NCBI RefSeq assembly: GCF_001428405.1
Contig: NZ_LMSL01000002.1
Location: 548,763-584,563 of the forward strand
From: Frateuria sp. Soil773
Lineage (GTDB): Bacteria; Pseudomonadota; Gammaproteobacteria; Xanthomonadales; Rhodanobacteraceae
Direction of reading: 5' to 3'
Length of the DNA stretch: 35,801 nt
This document shows positions 27,701-35,705 of this stretch, piece after piece (within the stretch, counting starts at the first letter, position 1; each line of letters begins with the position of its first letter). A program made the position numbers and the translations under genes. A model generated the notes under the pieces. It saw only the letters and a program-made list of their open reading frames with translations, was not told the origin of the DNA and searched no databases.

Positions 27701-27834
27701 CTGCCGGCTGCCACTACGCCATTGATGCCACCCGTAGTGGCCTGGCCGAAGGCCACTCCTGCCATGCTCAGGCCGATGGCGAAAGCCAAGGCGGTACGAC
27801 GTGGCTGCATGCCACGGCTCTTGTTCATGCTCAT
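24763..27834 (-). CDS. TonB-dependent receptor with carboxypeptidase-regulatory-like domain (Oar-like)
   Basis: This encodes 1023 residues. The signal peptide is about 1-32 (Arg-rich n-region, cleavage near AFG-QAT). Residues about 33-110 are a carboxypeptidase-regulatory-like beta domain (GGINGVV, then GAYSASQLPLGTYTVSL). NLSGLTVTA (about 118-126) could be the TonB box. The plug (about 130-240) contains SEQLAKLPLARSAEAIALLAPG, and the rest is a 22-strand-type barrel ending in FRFGVSYDF with terminal Phe. Aromatic content and Asn/Tyr-rich loops fit Oar-type receptors for large ligands or peptides; the ligand is unknown. It has its own promoter, structured leader and terminator. ATG 27834 is used; GTG 27837 is better spaced from GGGGAG and ATG 27828 is also possible. 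Confidence 0.93.
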   Translation of the reverse strand: MSMNKSRGMQPRRTALAFAIGLSMAGVAFGQATTGGINGVVAAGSGDSVVIKSSSGVSRTVAVDANGAYSASQLPLGTYTVSLQRNGQVVDSRSNVTLRVGSSTDVSFGASANAENAQNLSGLTVTANALPSIDVTGVDSRTVITSEQLAKLPLARSAEAIALLAPGVVAGSTYFTNATGGSVVSFGGASVTENAYYLNGFNTTDPLSNFGGITLPYGAIDQQEILSGGYGAAYGRSDGGVISQVGKRGTNEWHFGGQVQWTPKDLKSDPKDYYYVNKDGSRGKIRQYRSDNKSSTTTVDAYVGGPLIKDKLFVFAAVEAERQPGRSTGSNVAPYVTHYRYDNPKWYGKLDWNITDSNILEVTGASSKSSYEGSLYSYNYATKTEGAFNSYDTQTKNGADVYTAKFTSYITDDLTASVLYGKMKGTWYSNTPGYDPTYPYLFSAQDQNPALNGGNPITNSQTVATENLPGHRSVSTNLRVDLSYRLGDHTITAGIDNQDVKNIDAGTKFPDAGLGYAWEYNNQGDPDTYVAGGPETGAGWENRPWVKNTGSQPGGETGYYVARYRYHDNASVRVSQRAQYIEDSWQVTDRWLVKLGLRNDQFTNYNAGGKPYLRLTSPQWAPRVGFSWDVNGDSSFKIYGNAGRYYLALPTSVALRAAGSSLYTREFYTYEGIDSNGIPTGLHPIDASVGAGNPFSANGEYGQPRDPKVGSAHNLKSEYQDEYILGFDKKLGDAWVYGAKATYRNLRNAIDDIGDSPSIIAKMNKMGIDPATYDPGLIPGSFLINPGKNTVFSIAKIGGGYYDVPMDWRKDFGFNTTMKRKYYGLDLFLEHPFDGKWFGKVDYLFSRSYGNSEGQVRTDIGQTDVSATVDWDYAQVMDYANGYLSNDRRHQLKAYGSYQITPEWMLSGNMSIASGAPITCLGLYGPDQTNPGLAYTGGYYHFCSGKPFQPGTKRNPWTYRLDLSAEYRPEWAGKKLAFNVMVYNVFDKQTTTQIYALQSSSSFRRPISSQTPRYFRFGVSYDF

Positions 27835-27841
27835 CACTAAA

Positions 27842-27872
27842 GATCTCCCCAGATCGGCTCGGCTCGCCGAGC
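27842..27872 (-). promoter_or_regulatory. Structured ribosome-binding region of the receptor mRNA
   Basis: In the minus-strand leader, GCTCGGC-GA-GCCGAGC (27872-27857) is followed directly by GATCT-GGGG-AGATC (27855-27842), whose loop is the GGGG of the Shine-Dalgarno GGGGAG (27850-27845). The two hairpins could modulate translation. The stems are short (7 and 5 base pairs). Confidence 0.4.
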
Positions 27873-27977
27873 AAAAATTTCAATCACCCAGTTGCAAGCA
27901 GCTGTCCCGCGTATCGGAGCGCGCGTTTCCTGCGCCTGAAATCCCGTTTGCATGTAACCGACAGCTGCGTAAAAGCG

Positions 27978-28007
27978 ACCGTAGTACCCTGCGCAACATT
28001 CTGTCAA
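27978..28007 (-). promoter_or_regulatory. Sigma70 promoter of the TonB-dependent receptor gene
   Basis: On the minus strand a perfect -35 TTGACA (28007-28002) is followed after 18 bases by TACGGT (27983-27978). Transcription would start near 27970, leaving a leader of about 135 bases before the start codon. Confidence 0.7.
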
Positions 28008-28104
28008 CGATTTTTTATCATCGACGTCGCCTTTTACTTACGGCGCGGAAACCTTACGGCCGCCCACCTGACCGCGCCCGCCCCGTCAACCCGCTGGAGG
28101 CAAG

Positions 28105-28209
28105 GTGTGCCGCACGTCCCAGGAGCGCATCGTGGGCCCCGATGGGCTGGTGTATTCCTGTTCGGTCGGTCGTAAAGTATTGCGTCGCCAGGGCAAGAAG
28201 GTGCAATAA
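28105..28209 (+). CDS. Possible 34-residue small protein
   Basis: A GTG-initiated frame of 34 codons ends in TAA at 28207-28209. GGAGG lies four bases before the GTG. The peptide begins VCRTSQERIVGPDGLVYSC and ends in a basic tail (GRKVLRRQGKKVQ). It has two cysteines. It sits between the divergent receptor promoter and the XRE regulator gene, on the regulator's strand. I recognise no family. Start spacing is short and the length is within what chance allows, so this is tentative. Confidence 0.35.
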   Translation: MCRTSQERIVGPDGLVYSCSVGRKVLRRQGKKVQ

Positions 28210-28326
28210 CTTGCTACGATGGCCGCGCTCGAGAAAGCTTGAAGCAAGCCAGTTCCGTCATCATTCGCGTTGATCCGTCGCGGCCGAGTCCTCCCGACGG
28301 TCTTCAACCCCACATTCCATCGCCGA

Positions 28327-28908
28327 ATGACCGTGGCCATACTCATGCGTACGCAACCACCCGCTTCCACCGAATCCAGCGAAACCTTCGCCGAACGCAT
28401 CAAGCTGCTGATCCAGCGCGTAGGCAGCGCAACGGAAATCGCCCGCATGTGCGGCTTTTCCGAAGGCGTGGTGCGAAGCTGGCGCGACGGCAACACCGAC
28501 CCTTCGCGCGCGCGCTGCGTCAAGCTGGCCCGCACGCTCGGCATCTCGCTGGTGTGGCTGGTGGCCGGCGAGGGCTCGATCCAGCCCGACCCGACGCTGA
28601 CGCGCGCCGAGGAACAGACGTCCAGCGAGACCTCGTATCCGTCGCGGCACCGCACGCACCTGTCCGCCGACATCGCCGGCCTACCGGCCACCGGTGTCGA
28701 CAGTGCCCGCCTGAACACGGCGATGAAGATGCTGCAGTCGGAACTCGACCTGGCCGGCAGCCCGCTGGCCCTGGCCGACCACGCCGACCTACTCGCCGAC
28801 CTGTACGCCGCGCTCGGCCCCGGCGGGGTCAATGTGGACGCCGGCGCGATGCTGGCCTTCAACCGCCGCCTGTCCGAGCGGATCCGGCATAACCGCGCCA
28901 GCGCCTGA
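28327..28908 (+). CDS. XRE-family helix-turn-helix regulator
   Basis: This encodes about 193 residues. An N-terminal helix-turn-helix of the Cro/CI type lies at about residues 22-82: FAERIKLLIQRVGSATEIARM, then SEGVVRSWRDGNTDPSRARC and LARTLGISLVWLVAGEG. The C-terminal 100 residues have no LexA-like protease motif (no Ser-Lys dyad context) and look like a helical dimerisation region (MLQSELDLAGSPLALADHADLLADL). It should bind DNA as a dimer. The start is uncertain between ATG 28327 and ATG 28345; neither has a Shine-Dalgarno. It is divergent from the TonB-dependent receptor gene and could regulate it, but nothing shows this directly. It converges on glyS. Confidence 0.82.
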   Translation: MTVAILMRTQPPASTESSETFAERIKLLIQRVGSATEIARMCGFSEGVVRSWRDGNTDPSRARCVKLARTLGISLVWLVAGEGSIQPDPTLTRAEEQTSSETSYPSRHRTHLSADIAGLPATGVDSARLNTAMKMLQSELDLAGSPLALADHADLLADLYAALGPGGVNVDAGAMLAFNRRLSERIRHNRASA

Positions 28909-28917
28909 ATTCGCCTC

Positions 28918-28939
28918 GGCGCGGCCTTCCTGCCGCGCC
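28918..28939. terminator. GC hairpin at the convergent end of the regulator gene and glyS
   Basis: GGCGCGGC-CTTCCT-GCCGCGCC forms a perfect 8-base-pair stem that overlaps the glyS stop codon and begins nine bases after the regulator stop. There is no T-tract on either strand, so terminator function is only likely, not shown. Confidence 0.35.
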
Positions 28940-31086
28940 TACAGCCTGGCGATATCGGCGATCGCGGTGAACTGCGCGCTCAGCTGGCCGAGCAGGGCCA
29001 GGCGGTTGGCCCGCACCGCGGGCGCCTCCGCGTTCACCAGCACGCTGTCGAAGAAGGCGTCGACCGGCGCCTGGAGCCGGGCCAGCCGGGTCAGCACGGC
29101 GGCATAGTCGCCCTGGCGCAGCGGCGCGGCGCAGTCTTCCCGGGCCGCGGCCAGCGCACTGGCCAGCGCGTGCTCCTCCGGCGCCTCGAAATGCGCGGGG
29201 TCGACCGCCTTGCCGATGCTTTCCGCACCGGATTCCTCGGCCTGCTTGCGCAGGATGTTGGCCACCCGCTTGTTCGCCGCGGCGAGGCTGCCCGCCTCCG
29301 GCCGGCGGCCGAACTCGGCGACCGCGTGCAGCCGGCGGTCGAAGTCGTACAGGCTCGAAGGCGCCACGGCCAGCACCGCCTCGAACTGCTCGTTGCCGAA
29401 TCCCAGCTCGGCGTAGTAGCCGCGCAGGCGTTCCAGCACGAAATCGCGCAGCTCGCCGGCCAGGGCGGCACGCCGGGCCGCCGCGTCGAACACGGCCGGC
29501 TTGCCATCTTTGCCCGGCTTGATCCCGGCGGCCAGGGCCGCGTCGGGCAGCAGCTCCAGTGCTTCGACCAGGCTGCCGCCGAGATCGAGGTCGAGCTTGC
29601 CTTCGACCAGGGTACGGGCCAGCCCCAGCGCCGCGCGGCGCAGGGCGAACGGGTCCTTGTTGCCGCTGGGCTTCATGCCGACGGCGAAGATGCCGGCCAG
29701 CGTGTCCAGCCGCTCGGCCACGGCGAGCACCTGGCCGAGCTTGCCGGCGGCGATCGCGTCGCCGGCGAAGCGCGGCTGGTAGTAGCTGTCCAGCGCCTCG
29801 GCCACGGCCTCCGGCTCGCCATGGTGGCGGGCGTAGTAGCGGCCCATCACGCCTTGCAGCTCCGGGAACTCGCCGACCATGCGGGTCAGCAGGTCGCACT
29901 TGCTCAGGCTGGCCGCGCGGGTCGCCGCGCCGGCGTCCACGCCGACCCGGTTGGCGATGACGCGGGCCAGTTCGGCGACGCGCACGCTCTTGTCCCACAG
30001 GCTGCCGAGCGCCTGCTGGTAGGTGACCTGCTTGAGCTGCGCCTGGTAGTCGGCCAGCGGCGTCTTCAGGTCCTCGTCCCAGAAGAACTTGGCGTCCGCG
30101 AAGCGGGGGCGGATCACGCGCTCGTAGCCTTTGCGGATCTCGGCCGGGTCCTTGCTCTCGATGTTGGCGACGCCGATGAAGTGCTCGGTGAGCTTGCCAT
30201 GGGCATCGAACACCGGCACGAATTTCTGGTTGGCCTCCATCGTGGTGACCAGGGCTTCCGGCGGGACCGCGAGGAAGTCGCGCTCGAACGCGCATCCGAT
30301 CGCCGCCGGCCATTCGGTCAGGTTGGCGATCTCGTCGAGCAGGGCCTCGTCCAGCCGCGGTACGCCGCTGGTGCGCACGGCCGCGCGGGCGACCTCGTCG
30401 CGGATGCGCTGGCGGCGCTCGGCCGGATCGGCCAGCACCTTGGCCGCGCGCAGCGCGTCGAGCCAGCCGTCGGCGTCGGCCACATGCACGGGGTTGGGAT
30501 GCATGAAACGGTGCCCGCGCGACTTGCGGCCGCTCTTGAGGCCCAGCAGTTCGCCTTCGACGATCGCGTCGCCATGCAGCATCACCAGCCAGTGCGCCGG
30601 GCGCACGAAGCTGTAGTCGTGGTCGGCCCAGCGCATCGGCCGCGGGATCGGCAGACCCTTGAGCGCCTCCTCGACGATCTGCGGCAGCAGCTCGGCCACC
30701 GGCAGGCCCGGCTTCACCGCGCGGAACACGAACCAGGCGCCCTTGTCGGTCTCCAGCTTTTCCAGCTGTTCGACGCCGACGCCGCAGGACTGCGCGAAGC
30801 CGAGCAGGGCCTTGCCCGGCTGGCCCTCGGCGTCCAGCGCAGCGTTGACCGCCGGGCCGCGGCGCTCGATCACCTGCTCGGGCTGGGTCTTCGCCACCGC
30901 CGGCACGTACGCGGCCAGCCGGCGCGGCGTGCAGTAGGCGCGTGCCTGGTCCAGCGCCGCCTCGATGCCGCGCCTGGCGAGCCCGTCGCAGATGCCGCGC
31001 AGGAACGCGGCGGACAGCTCGTCCAGCGCCTTCGGCGGCAGTTCCTCGGTGCCCAGTTCGATCAGCAGCGACTTGGCGGCGCTCAT
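28939..31086 (-). CDS. glyS: Glycyl-tRNA synthetase beta subunit
   Basis: This encodes 715 residues, slightly longer than E. coli GlyS (689). It partners with GlyQ in the alpha2beta2 bacterial glycyl-tRNA synthetase and is needed for tRNA binding and activity. Diagnostic stretches are [15 protein letters not shown] at the start, [27 protein letters not shown] (about 178-193), [20 protein letters not shown] (about 285-304), the [14 protein letters not shown] segment and a C-terminal anticodon-binding helical region ending in [17 protein letters not shown] 31086 overlaps the glyQ stop (ATGA) and has a strong AAGGAG eight bases upstream inside the end of glyQ. Confidence 0.97.
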   Translation of the reverse strand: MSAAKSLLIELGTEELPPKALDELSAAFLRGICDGLARRGIEAALDQARAYCTPRRLAAYVPAVAKTQPEQVIERRGPAVNAALDAEGQPGKALLGFAQSCGVGVEQLEKLETDKGAWFVFRAVKPGLPVAELLPQIVEEALKGLPIPRPMRWADHDYSFVRPAHWLVMLHGDAIVEGELLGLKSGRKSRGHRFMHPNPVHVADADGWLDALRAAKVLADPAERRQRIRDEVARAAVRTSGVPRLDEALLDEIANLTEWPAAIGCAFERDFLAVPPEALVTTMEANQKFVPVFDAHGKLTEHFIGVANIESKDPAEIRKGYERVIRPRFADAKFFWDEDLKTPLADYQAQLKQVTYQQALGSLWDKSVRVAELARVIANRVGVDAGAATRAASLSKCDLLTRMVGEFPELQGVMGRYYARHHGEPEAVAEALDSYYQPRFAGDAIAAGKLGQVLAVAERLDTLAGIFAVGMKPSGNKDPFALRRAALGLARTLVEGKLDLDLGGSLVEALELLPDAALAAGIKPGKDGKPAVFDAAARRAALAGELRDFVLERLRGYYAELGFGNEQFEAVLAVAPSSLYDFDRRLHAVAEFGRRPEAGSLAAANKRVANILRKQAEESGAESIGKAVDPAHFEAPEEHALASALAAAREDCAAPLRQGDYAAVLTRLARLQAPVDAFFDSVLVNAEAPAVRANRLALLGQLSAQFTAIADIARL

Positions 31087-31988
31087 GCGGCCTGCTCCTT
31101 GTTCTTCAGGCCCGGATAGCCGAGCTTCTCGCGTTGCGCCACATAGGTCTCGGCCACGCTGCGCGACAGCGTGCGCACGCGCAGGATGTAGCGCTGGCGT
31201 TCGGTGACGCTGATCGCGCGGCGCGCGTCGAGCAGGTTGAAGGTATGGCTGGCCTTCATCACCTGCTCGTAGGCAGGCAGCGGCAGGTTGGCGGCGATCA
31301 ATTGGTTGGCGGTGGCTTCGCACACGTCGAACCAGCGCAGCAGCTCGGCTACGTTGGCGTGCTCGAAGTTGTAGGTGCTCTGCTCCACCTCGTTCTGGTG
31401 GAACACGTCGCCGTAGGTCACCGTGCCGTGCGGGCCTTCGGTCCAGATCAAGTCATAGACGTTGTCCACGTTCTGCAGGTACATCGCCAGGCGCTCGAGG
31501 CCGTAGGTGATCTCGCCGGTCACCGGGCGGCACTCCAGGCCGCCGGCCTGCTGGAAATAGGTGAACTGGGTGACTTCCATGCCGTTCAGCCACACCTCCC
31601 AGCCCAGGCCCCAGGCGCCCAGCGTGGGCGATTCCCAGTTGTCCTCGACGAAGCGCAGGTCGTGCACCAGCGGGTCCAGCCCCAGTTCCTTCAGCGAGCC
31701 GATGTACAGCTCCAGGATGTTCTCCGGGTTCGGCTTCATCACCACCTGGTACTGGTAGTAGTGCTGCAGGCGGTTGGGGTTGTCGCCGTAGCGGCCGTCG
31801 GTGGGCCGGCGCGAAGGCTGCACGTAGGCGGCCGCCCAGGGCTCCGGACCGAGCGCGCGCAGGAAGGTGGCCGGGTGGAAGGTGCCGGCGCCGACCTCGG
31901 TATCGAGCGGCTGCAACAGCACGCAACCCTGGCTGCCCCAATAGCGGTTGAGCGTCTGGATGACGTCCTGGAAGGTACGCGCGGACAT
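31083..31988 (-). CDS. glyQ: Glycyl-tRNA synthetase alpha subunit
   Basis: This encodes 301 residues, the usual size. It is the class II catalytic subunit that activates glycine. Seen: [23 protein letters not shown] at the N-terminus, [40 protein letters not shown] with motif 2 features, and [23 protein letters not shown] with motif 3. The start ATG 31988 lies next to GGAAAG and removes an unlikely 37-residue upstream extension. It is the first gene of glyQ-glyS, with a likely -10 TATACT (minus strand, 32025-32020) and a leader of only about 25 bases. Confidence 0.97.
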   Translation of the reverse strand: MSARTFQDVIQTLNRYWGSQGCVLLQPLDTEVGAGTFHPATFLRALGPEPWAAAYVQPSRRPTDGRYGDNPNRLQHYYQYQVVMKPNPENILELYIGSLKELGLDPLVHDLRFVEDNWESPTLGAWGLGWEVWLNGMEVTQFTYFQQAGGLECRPVTGEITYGLERLAMYLQNVDNVYDLIWTEGPHGTVTYGDVFHQNEVEQSTYNFEHANVAELLRWFDVCEATANQLIAANLPLPAYEQVMKASHTFNLLDARRAISVTERQRYILRVRTLSRSVAETYVAQREKLGYPGLKNKEQAA

Positions 31989-32019
31989 GGCTTTCCGTGA
32001 CCGGTGGATAAAGCGCGCT

Positions 32020-32025
32020 AGTATA
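32020..32025 (-). promoter_or_regulatory. Likely -10 element of glyQS
   Basis: TATACT on the minus strand, 32-37 bases before the glyQ start codon; no convincing -35. The surrounding CTAGTATAG is nearly symmetric, so the same spot may serve the divergent ATPase gene. Confidence 0.5.
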
Positions 32026-32041
32026 GCCGCAGCTTGCTTGC

Positions 32042-32063
32042 GCGCCGGCCCTGCGGCCGGCGC
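32042..32063 (+). other. Leader hairpin before the GspE-type ATPase gene
   Basis: GCGCCGGCC-CTGC-GGCCGGCGC is a perfect 9-base-pair stem-loop between the divergent glyQ and ATPase genes, ending 26 bases before the ATPase start. There is no T-tract. It would be in the ATPase mRNA leader. Confidence 0.4.
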
Positions 32064-32089
32064 ACCTCGTTCCGGGAGACCCCTTCGGC

Positions 32090-33910
32090 ATGGCCGCATC
32101 GCCCCAATCCAAGCCGCTGCTCGGCCGGCGCGGCCGGCTGGAGCTCGACGAGCTGCTGGCCGCCCTGGTGGTCGACGGCTACGTCTCGGCCGAGGACGCC
32201 AGGCACGTGCGGATGGGCTCGCGCGCCGGACGCAGCGTGGTGGAGCTGAACCCGCTGGTGCTGGTCGCCAACGCCAAGCTGACCAACCGGCGCGATCCCG
32301 GCCGGCCGATCAGCCTCGAAGGGCTCACCGAATGGCTGGCCGGGCAGGCGGGCCTGCCCTACCTCAAGATCGACCCGATGAAGATCAACGTCGCCTCGGT
32401 CACCCAGGTGGTCAGCCACGCCTATGCGCAGCGCCACCGCATCCTGCCGGTGGCCGCGGCGGCGGGCGAGGTCACCTTCGCCACCGCCGAACCGTTCGAC
32501 GACGGCTGGGCCAGCGACCTGGCGCACATGCTGCGGCGCGACGTGCACCGGGTCGTGGCCAGCCCGATCGACATCAACCGCTACCTGCAGGAGTTCTACG
32601 GCGTCCAGCGCTCGATCCAGCTGGCGCAGGACGCCAAGGCCGGCGGCTACGACACCTCCGCCATCCTCAACTTCGAGCAGCTGGTCGAGCTGGGCAAGGC
32701 CGGCGAGGTGGGCGCGGACGACCGCCACGTCGTGCACATCGTCGACTGGCTGCTGCAGTACGCCTTCGAGCAGCGCGCCTCGGACATCCACCTGGAGCCG
32801 CGACGCGACGCCGGCCTGATCCGCTTCCGCATCGACGGCGTCATGCAGAAGGTGTTCGAGCTGCCGCCGCCGGTGATGACGGCCGTCACCGCGCGCATCA
32901 AGATCCTCTCGCGCATGGACGTGGCCGAGAAGCGCCGGCCGCAGGACGGCCGCATCAAGACGCGCTCGGCCGCCGGGCGCGAGGTGGAGCTGCGCATCTC
33001 CACCATGCCCACGGCCTTCGGCGAGAAGGTGGTGATGCGCATCTTCGACCCGGACATCGTCGCCAAGGACTTCTCCCAACTGGGCTTTTCCGACGGCGAG
33101 GACGCCACCTGGCGCAGCCTGGTGGAGCGGCCGCACGGCATCGTGCTGGTGACCGGCCCGACCGGCTCGGGCAAGACCACCACGCTGTACTCCACGCTCA
33201 AGCACCTGGCGCGCCCCGAGATCAACGTGTGCACGGTGGAAGACCCGATCGAGATGGTCTCGCCCGAGTTCAACCAGATGCAGGTGCAGGCGTCGATCGA
33301 GCTGGATTTCGCCGCCGGCGTGCGCACCCTGCTGCGGCAGGACCCGGACATCATCATGGTCGGCGAGATCCGCGACCTGGAAACCGCCCAGATGGCCGTG
33401 CAGGCCTCGCTCACCGGCCACCTGGTGCTGTCCACCCTGCACACCAACGACGCGCCCAGCGCGGTGACCCGCCTGCTCGACCTGGGCGTGCCGCACTACC
33501 TGATCCAGTCCACCCTTACCGGCGTGGTCGCCCAGCGCCTGGTGCGCACGCTCTGCCCGCACTGCAAGCAGGAGTCCACGCAGGATCCGGACGAATGGAC
33601 CGCGCTCACGCACGGCTGGACCCTGCCGCTGCCTGGACGCGTCTTCAAGCCCGTCGGCTGCCTGGAATGCCGCAACACCGGCTTCTTGGGGCGCACCGGC
33701 ATCTACGAGATGATGCGGCTGAGCCCGCGCCTGCGCGGCCTGCTCTCCGCCGACCTGGACCTCGGCCGCTTCGGCGCCGCCGCGCTGGCCGAAGGGCTGC
33801 AGCCGCTGCGCATCTCGGCGGCGGCGCAGGTGGCGCGTGGCGTGACCACGGTGCAGGAAGTGCTGACCGTGCTGCCGCCGATCGAGCACGAACCCATCGA
33901 CCCGCCGTAA
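32090..33910 (+). CDS. GspE/PulE/PilB-family secretion or pilus ATPase, orphan
   Basis: This encodes 606 residues. An N-terminal T2SSE_N-like region (about 20-175, ending near [18 protein letters not shown]) precedes the AAA-type core: Walker A GPTGSGKT at 356-363, Asp box EDPIE (384-388), Walker [10 protein letters not shown] (421-429) and the His box [15 protein letters not shown] zinc knuckle of the GspE/PilB kind is present (Cys489, Cys492, Cys524, Cys527). Such hexameric ATPases drive pseudopilus or type IV pilus assembly, or related machines, from the cytoplasmic face. No pilC, pilD, gsp or pilin gene lies nearby, so its partner system is elsewhere. GGGAG lies 11 bases before ATG 32090. 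The amidotransferase gene follows after 30 bases. Confidence 0.93.
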   Translation: MAASPQSKPLLGRRGRLELDELLAALVVDGYVSAEDARHVRMGSRAGRSVVELNPLVLVANAKLTNRRDPGRPISLEGLTEWLAGQAGLPYLKIDPMKINVASVTQVVSHAYAQRHRILPVAAAAGEVTFATAEPFDDGWASDLAHMLRRDVHRVVASPIDINRYLQEFYGVQRSIQLAQDAKAGGYDTSAILNFEQLVELGKAGEVGADDRHVVHIVDWLLQYAFEQRASDIHLEPRRDAGLIRFRIDGVMQKVFELPPPVMTAVTARIKILSRMDVAEKRRPQDGRIKTRSAAGREVELRISTMPTAFGEKVVMRIFDPDIVAKDFSQLGFSDGEDATWRSLVERPHGIVLVTGPTGSGKTTTLYSTLKHLARPEINVCTVEDPIEMVSPEFNQMQVQASIELDFAAGVRTLLRQDPDIIMVGEIRDLETAQMAVQASLTGHLVLSTLHTNDAPSAVTRLLDLGVPHYLIQSTLTGVVAQRLVRTLCPHCKQESTQDPDEWTALTHGWTLPLPGRVFKPVGCLECRNTGFLGRTGIYEMMRLSPRLRGLLSADLDLGRFGAAALAEGLQPLRISAAAQVARGVTTVQEVLTVLPPIEHEPIDPP

Positions 33911-33940
33911 CAACGTCATATCGACCGTGATCGAACCAGC

Positions 33941-34675
33941 ATGAAACCCGTTCTCGTCATCCGCACGGGCCGCGCGCCCGATCCCATCCGCGGTCGCCAC
34001 GGCGATTTCCCGCACTGGTTCCGGCTCGCCGCGGGATTGCGCCCGTCGCAGCTCCGCGTGGTCGACGTCGAGGCCGGCGAAAGCCTGCCGGCCGTCGCCG
34101 AAGTCTCCGGTGCCCTGATCACCGGCTCGGCGGCGATGGTCACCGAGCGGGCGGCGTGGAGCGAGCGCACCGCCGGCTGGATCCGCCACGCGATGGATGC
34201 GGAACTGCCGATGTTCGGCGTCTGCTACGGCCACCAGTTGATGGCGCACGCCCTCGGCGGCCGCGTCGATTACCTGCCGGGCGGCCGCGAGATCGGGACG
34301 CTGCCGATCGAGCTGCTGCCGCCGGCGGCGCACGATCCGCTGGTCGGCGCCATGCCGTCGCAGTTCCGCGCCCACACCACCCACGAACAGAGCGTGCTCG
34401 AAGCGCCGCCGGGCGCGGTCGTGCTGGCCCGCTCCGCCCGCGATCCGCACCATCTCCTGCGCTACGGGCCGCAGGCGCTGAGCGTGCAGTTCCATCCGGA
34501 GTTCAACGCCGAGGTCATGCGCGCGTATATCCGGCGAAAGCAGCAGGCGATGCGCAGCGAAGGCAGCGATCCGCACCATGTGTTCCGGCAGGTCGGGGCG
34601 ACGCCGATCGCCCGCCGGCTGCTGAGAATGTTCGCCCGCCACCACGGCATGCACCATGGGGCACGGCACGCCTGA
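33941..34675 (+). CDS. Class I glutamine amidotransferase-like protein
   Basis: This encodes 244 residues with a triad-type GATase1 fold: nucleophile Cys95 in GVCYGHQL, His185 and Glu187 in QFHPEFN. LITGSAAMVTE gives the oxyanion strand. It resembles stand-alone GMP-synthase-like amidotransferases (YfeJ kind) rather than GuaA itself, as no synthetase domain follows. It would release ammonia from glutamine or act on gamma-glutamyl compounds; the acceptor is unknown. It lies 30 bases after the ATPase gene, probably on the same transcript, although no function joins them. Its stop and the stop of the convergent DUF1820 gene are one base apart. Confidence 0.9.
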   Translation: MKPVLVIRTGRAPDPIRGRHGDFPHWFRLAAGLRPSQLRVVDVEAGESLPAVAEVSGALITGSAAMVTERAAWSERTAGWIRHAMDAELPMFGVCYGHQLMAHALGGRVDYLPGGREIGTLPIELLPPAAHDPLVGAMPSQFRAHTTHEQSVLEAPPGAVVLARSARDPHHLLRYGPQALSVQFHPEFNAEVMRAYIRRKQQAMRSEGSDPHHVFRQVGATPIARRLLRMFARHHGMHHGARHA

Positions 34676-34676
34676 G

Positions 34677-35000
34677 TCAGCGCGGCTTCGGCGGCATCGG
34701 AAACGGCGTGACCTTCTGGCCGTCGGCGGCGTCGCGGATCACCAGCGTGCTCTTGCGCTCGACTTCCTCGATGCGCACCACCGACTGCATCGGCAAGTGC
34801 AGCACGCGCGTGTCGCGGAACTCCTCGCGCAGCCGCTCCTCGGTAGGATCGACCAGCAGCCCCGAACCAGCCGGCTCGAACACCAGCTCGGCGACCTCGG
34901 TGAAGCCCCAGAGGCTGCTCGAAGTCACCTGGCGGGCATACAACTCGTAGCATTTCCCGAGATGCAGGAAGGTAACCTTGTAGAGTTTCTTGGTGCGCAT
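34677..35000 (-). CDS. DUF1820 family protein
   Basis: This encodes 107 residues. The start KKLYKVTFLHLGKCYELYA, the GFTEVAELVFE stretch, LVDPTEERLREEF, and HLPMQSVVRIEEVERKS are typical of the DUF1820 family, small cytoplasmic proteins of unknown function common in gammaproteobacteria. The C-terminus is Pro-rich. It is nine bases downstream of the rhomboid gene on the same strand, so probably co-transcribed. The start ATG at 35000 has only a weak ribosome site. Confidence 0.9.
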   Translation of the reverse strand: MRTKKLYKVTFLHLGKCYELYARQVTSSSLWGFTEVAELVFEPAGSGLLVDPTEERLREEFRDTRVLHLPMQSVVRIEEVERKSTLVIRDAADGQKVTPFPMPPKPR

Positions 35001-35009
35001 CGGTGAAGT

Positions 35010-35693
35010 TTAGCCGCGCAGGCGGCGCACGATCGCATCGCGCGAGAACAGCGCGAACACCACGCCGAACAGGAAGCCGGTGATGTGCGTCCACCACACC
35101 ACCGCCCCGTAGCTCGGCCCGGCATAGCTGAAGAGCAATTGCAGCAGCACCCAGATGCCGATCAGCAGATAGGCAGGCACCCGCACGAATTCGAGATAGA
35201 GGCCCAGCGGCAGCACCAGCCCCAGCCGGGCCCGCGGGAACAGCGCCAGGTAGGTGCCCAGCACCGCCGACACCGCGCCGCTGCAGCCGATGATCGGCCG
35301 CCCGACGCCCGCCAGCGAGATGGCGCCGACCAGGTTGGCGACGATGCCGCCGATCAGGAACAGCAGCAGGAAGCGGATCGAGCCGAGGCTCCGCTCGGCG
35401 GCCAACCCGAAGATCACCAGGAACAACAGGTTGCCCAGCAGGTGCAGCCATTCCACGTGGATGAACAGCGCCGTGCCCAGCCGCAGCAGGGCCGGGTCCA
35501 GCAGTTGCGGCCAGAACGGCTGCTTCGCGTCGAAGATGCTGGTGGGGATCGTGCCCCACTCCAGCAGGATCGATATCCGTTCGGGCGAGGGCGTCAGCGC
35601 CAGTCCCACGAAACACACCACGCACAACGTCACCAGCAGCAGGGTGGCCCACTGCAGCCGTGTGCGTCGTTTGGTTTCGACATGGACGAACAA
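35010..35693 (-). CDS. Rhomboid-family intramembrane serine protease
   Basis: This encodes 227 residues with about six or seven membrane helices. The catalytic Ser138 is in GCSGAVSA and His203 in WWTHITGFLFG; His84 and Asn88 in HLLGN provide the oxyanion contacts, as in GlpG. It should cleave membrane-spanning substrates in the inner membrane; none is indicated here. The start is a TTG at 35693 with a strong GGGGAG six bases upstream (35700-35705). No in-frame ATG exists, and the protein has no methionine after the first residue. DUF1820 follows at nine bases. Confidence 0.9.
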   Translation of the reverse strand: MFVHVETKRRTRLQWATLLLVTLCVVCFVGLALTPSPERISILLEWGTIPTSIFDAKQPFWPQLLDPALLRLGTALFIHVEWLHLLGNLLFLVIFGLAAERSLGSIRFLLLFLIGGIVANLVGAISLAGVGRPIIGCSGAVSAVLGTYLALFPRARLGLVLPLGLYLEFVRVPAYLLIGIWVLLQLLFSYAGPSYGAVVWWTHITGFLFGVVFALFSRDAIVRRLRG

Positions 35694-35699
35694 GCCAGG

Positions 35700-35705
35700 C
35701 TCCCC
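35700..35705 (-). promoter_or_regulatory. Ribosome binding site that fixes the TTG start of the rhomboid gene
   Basis: GGGGAG on the minus strand, six bases before TTG 35693. It is the main support for a TTG start in a frame that lacks any ATG. Confidence 0.6.

Noticed and set aside
25012-27840. A 942-codon plus-strand open frame opposite the TonB-dependent receptor
   Set aside because: Shadow frame; the receptor on the minus strand has signal peptide, plug, barrel, promoter and terminator.
29170-31119. A 649-codon plus-strand open frame opposite glyS
   Set aside because: Shadow of the clear glyS gene; no domain and no ribosome site.
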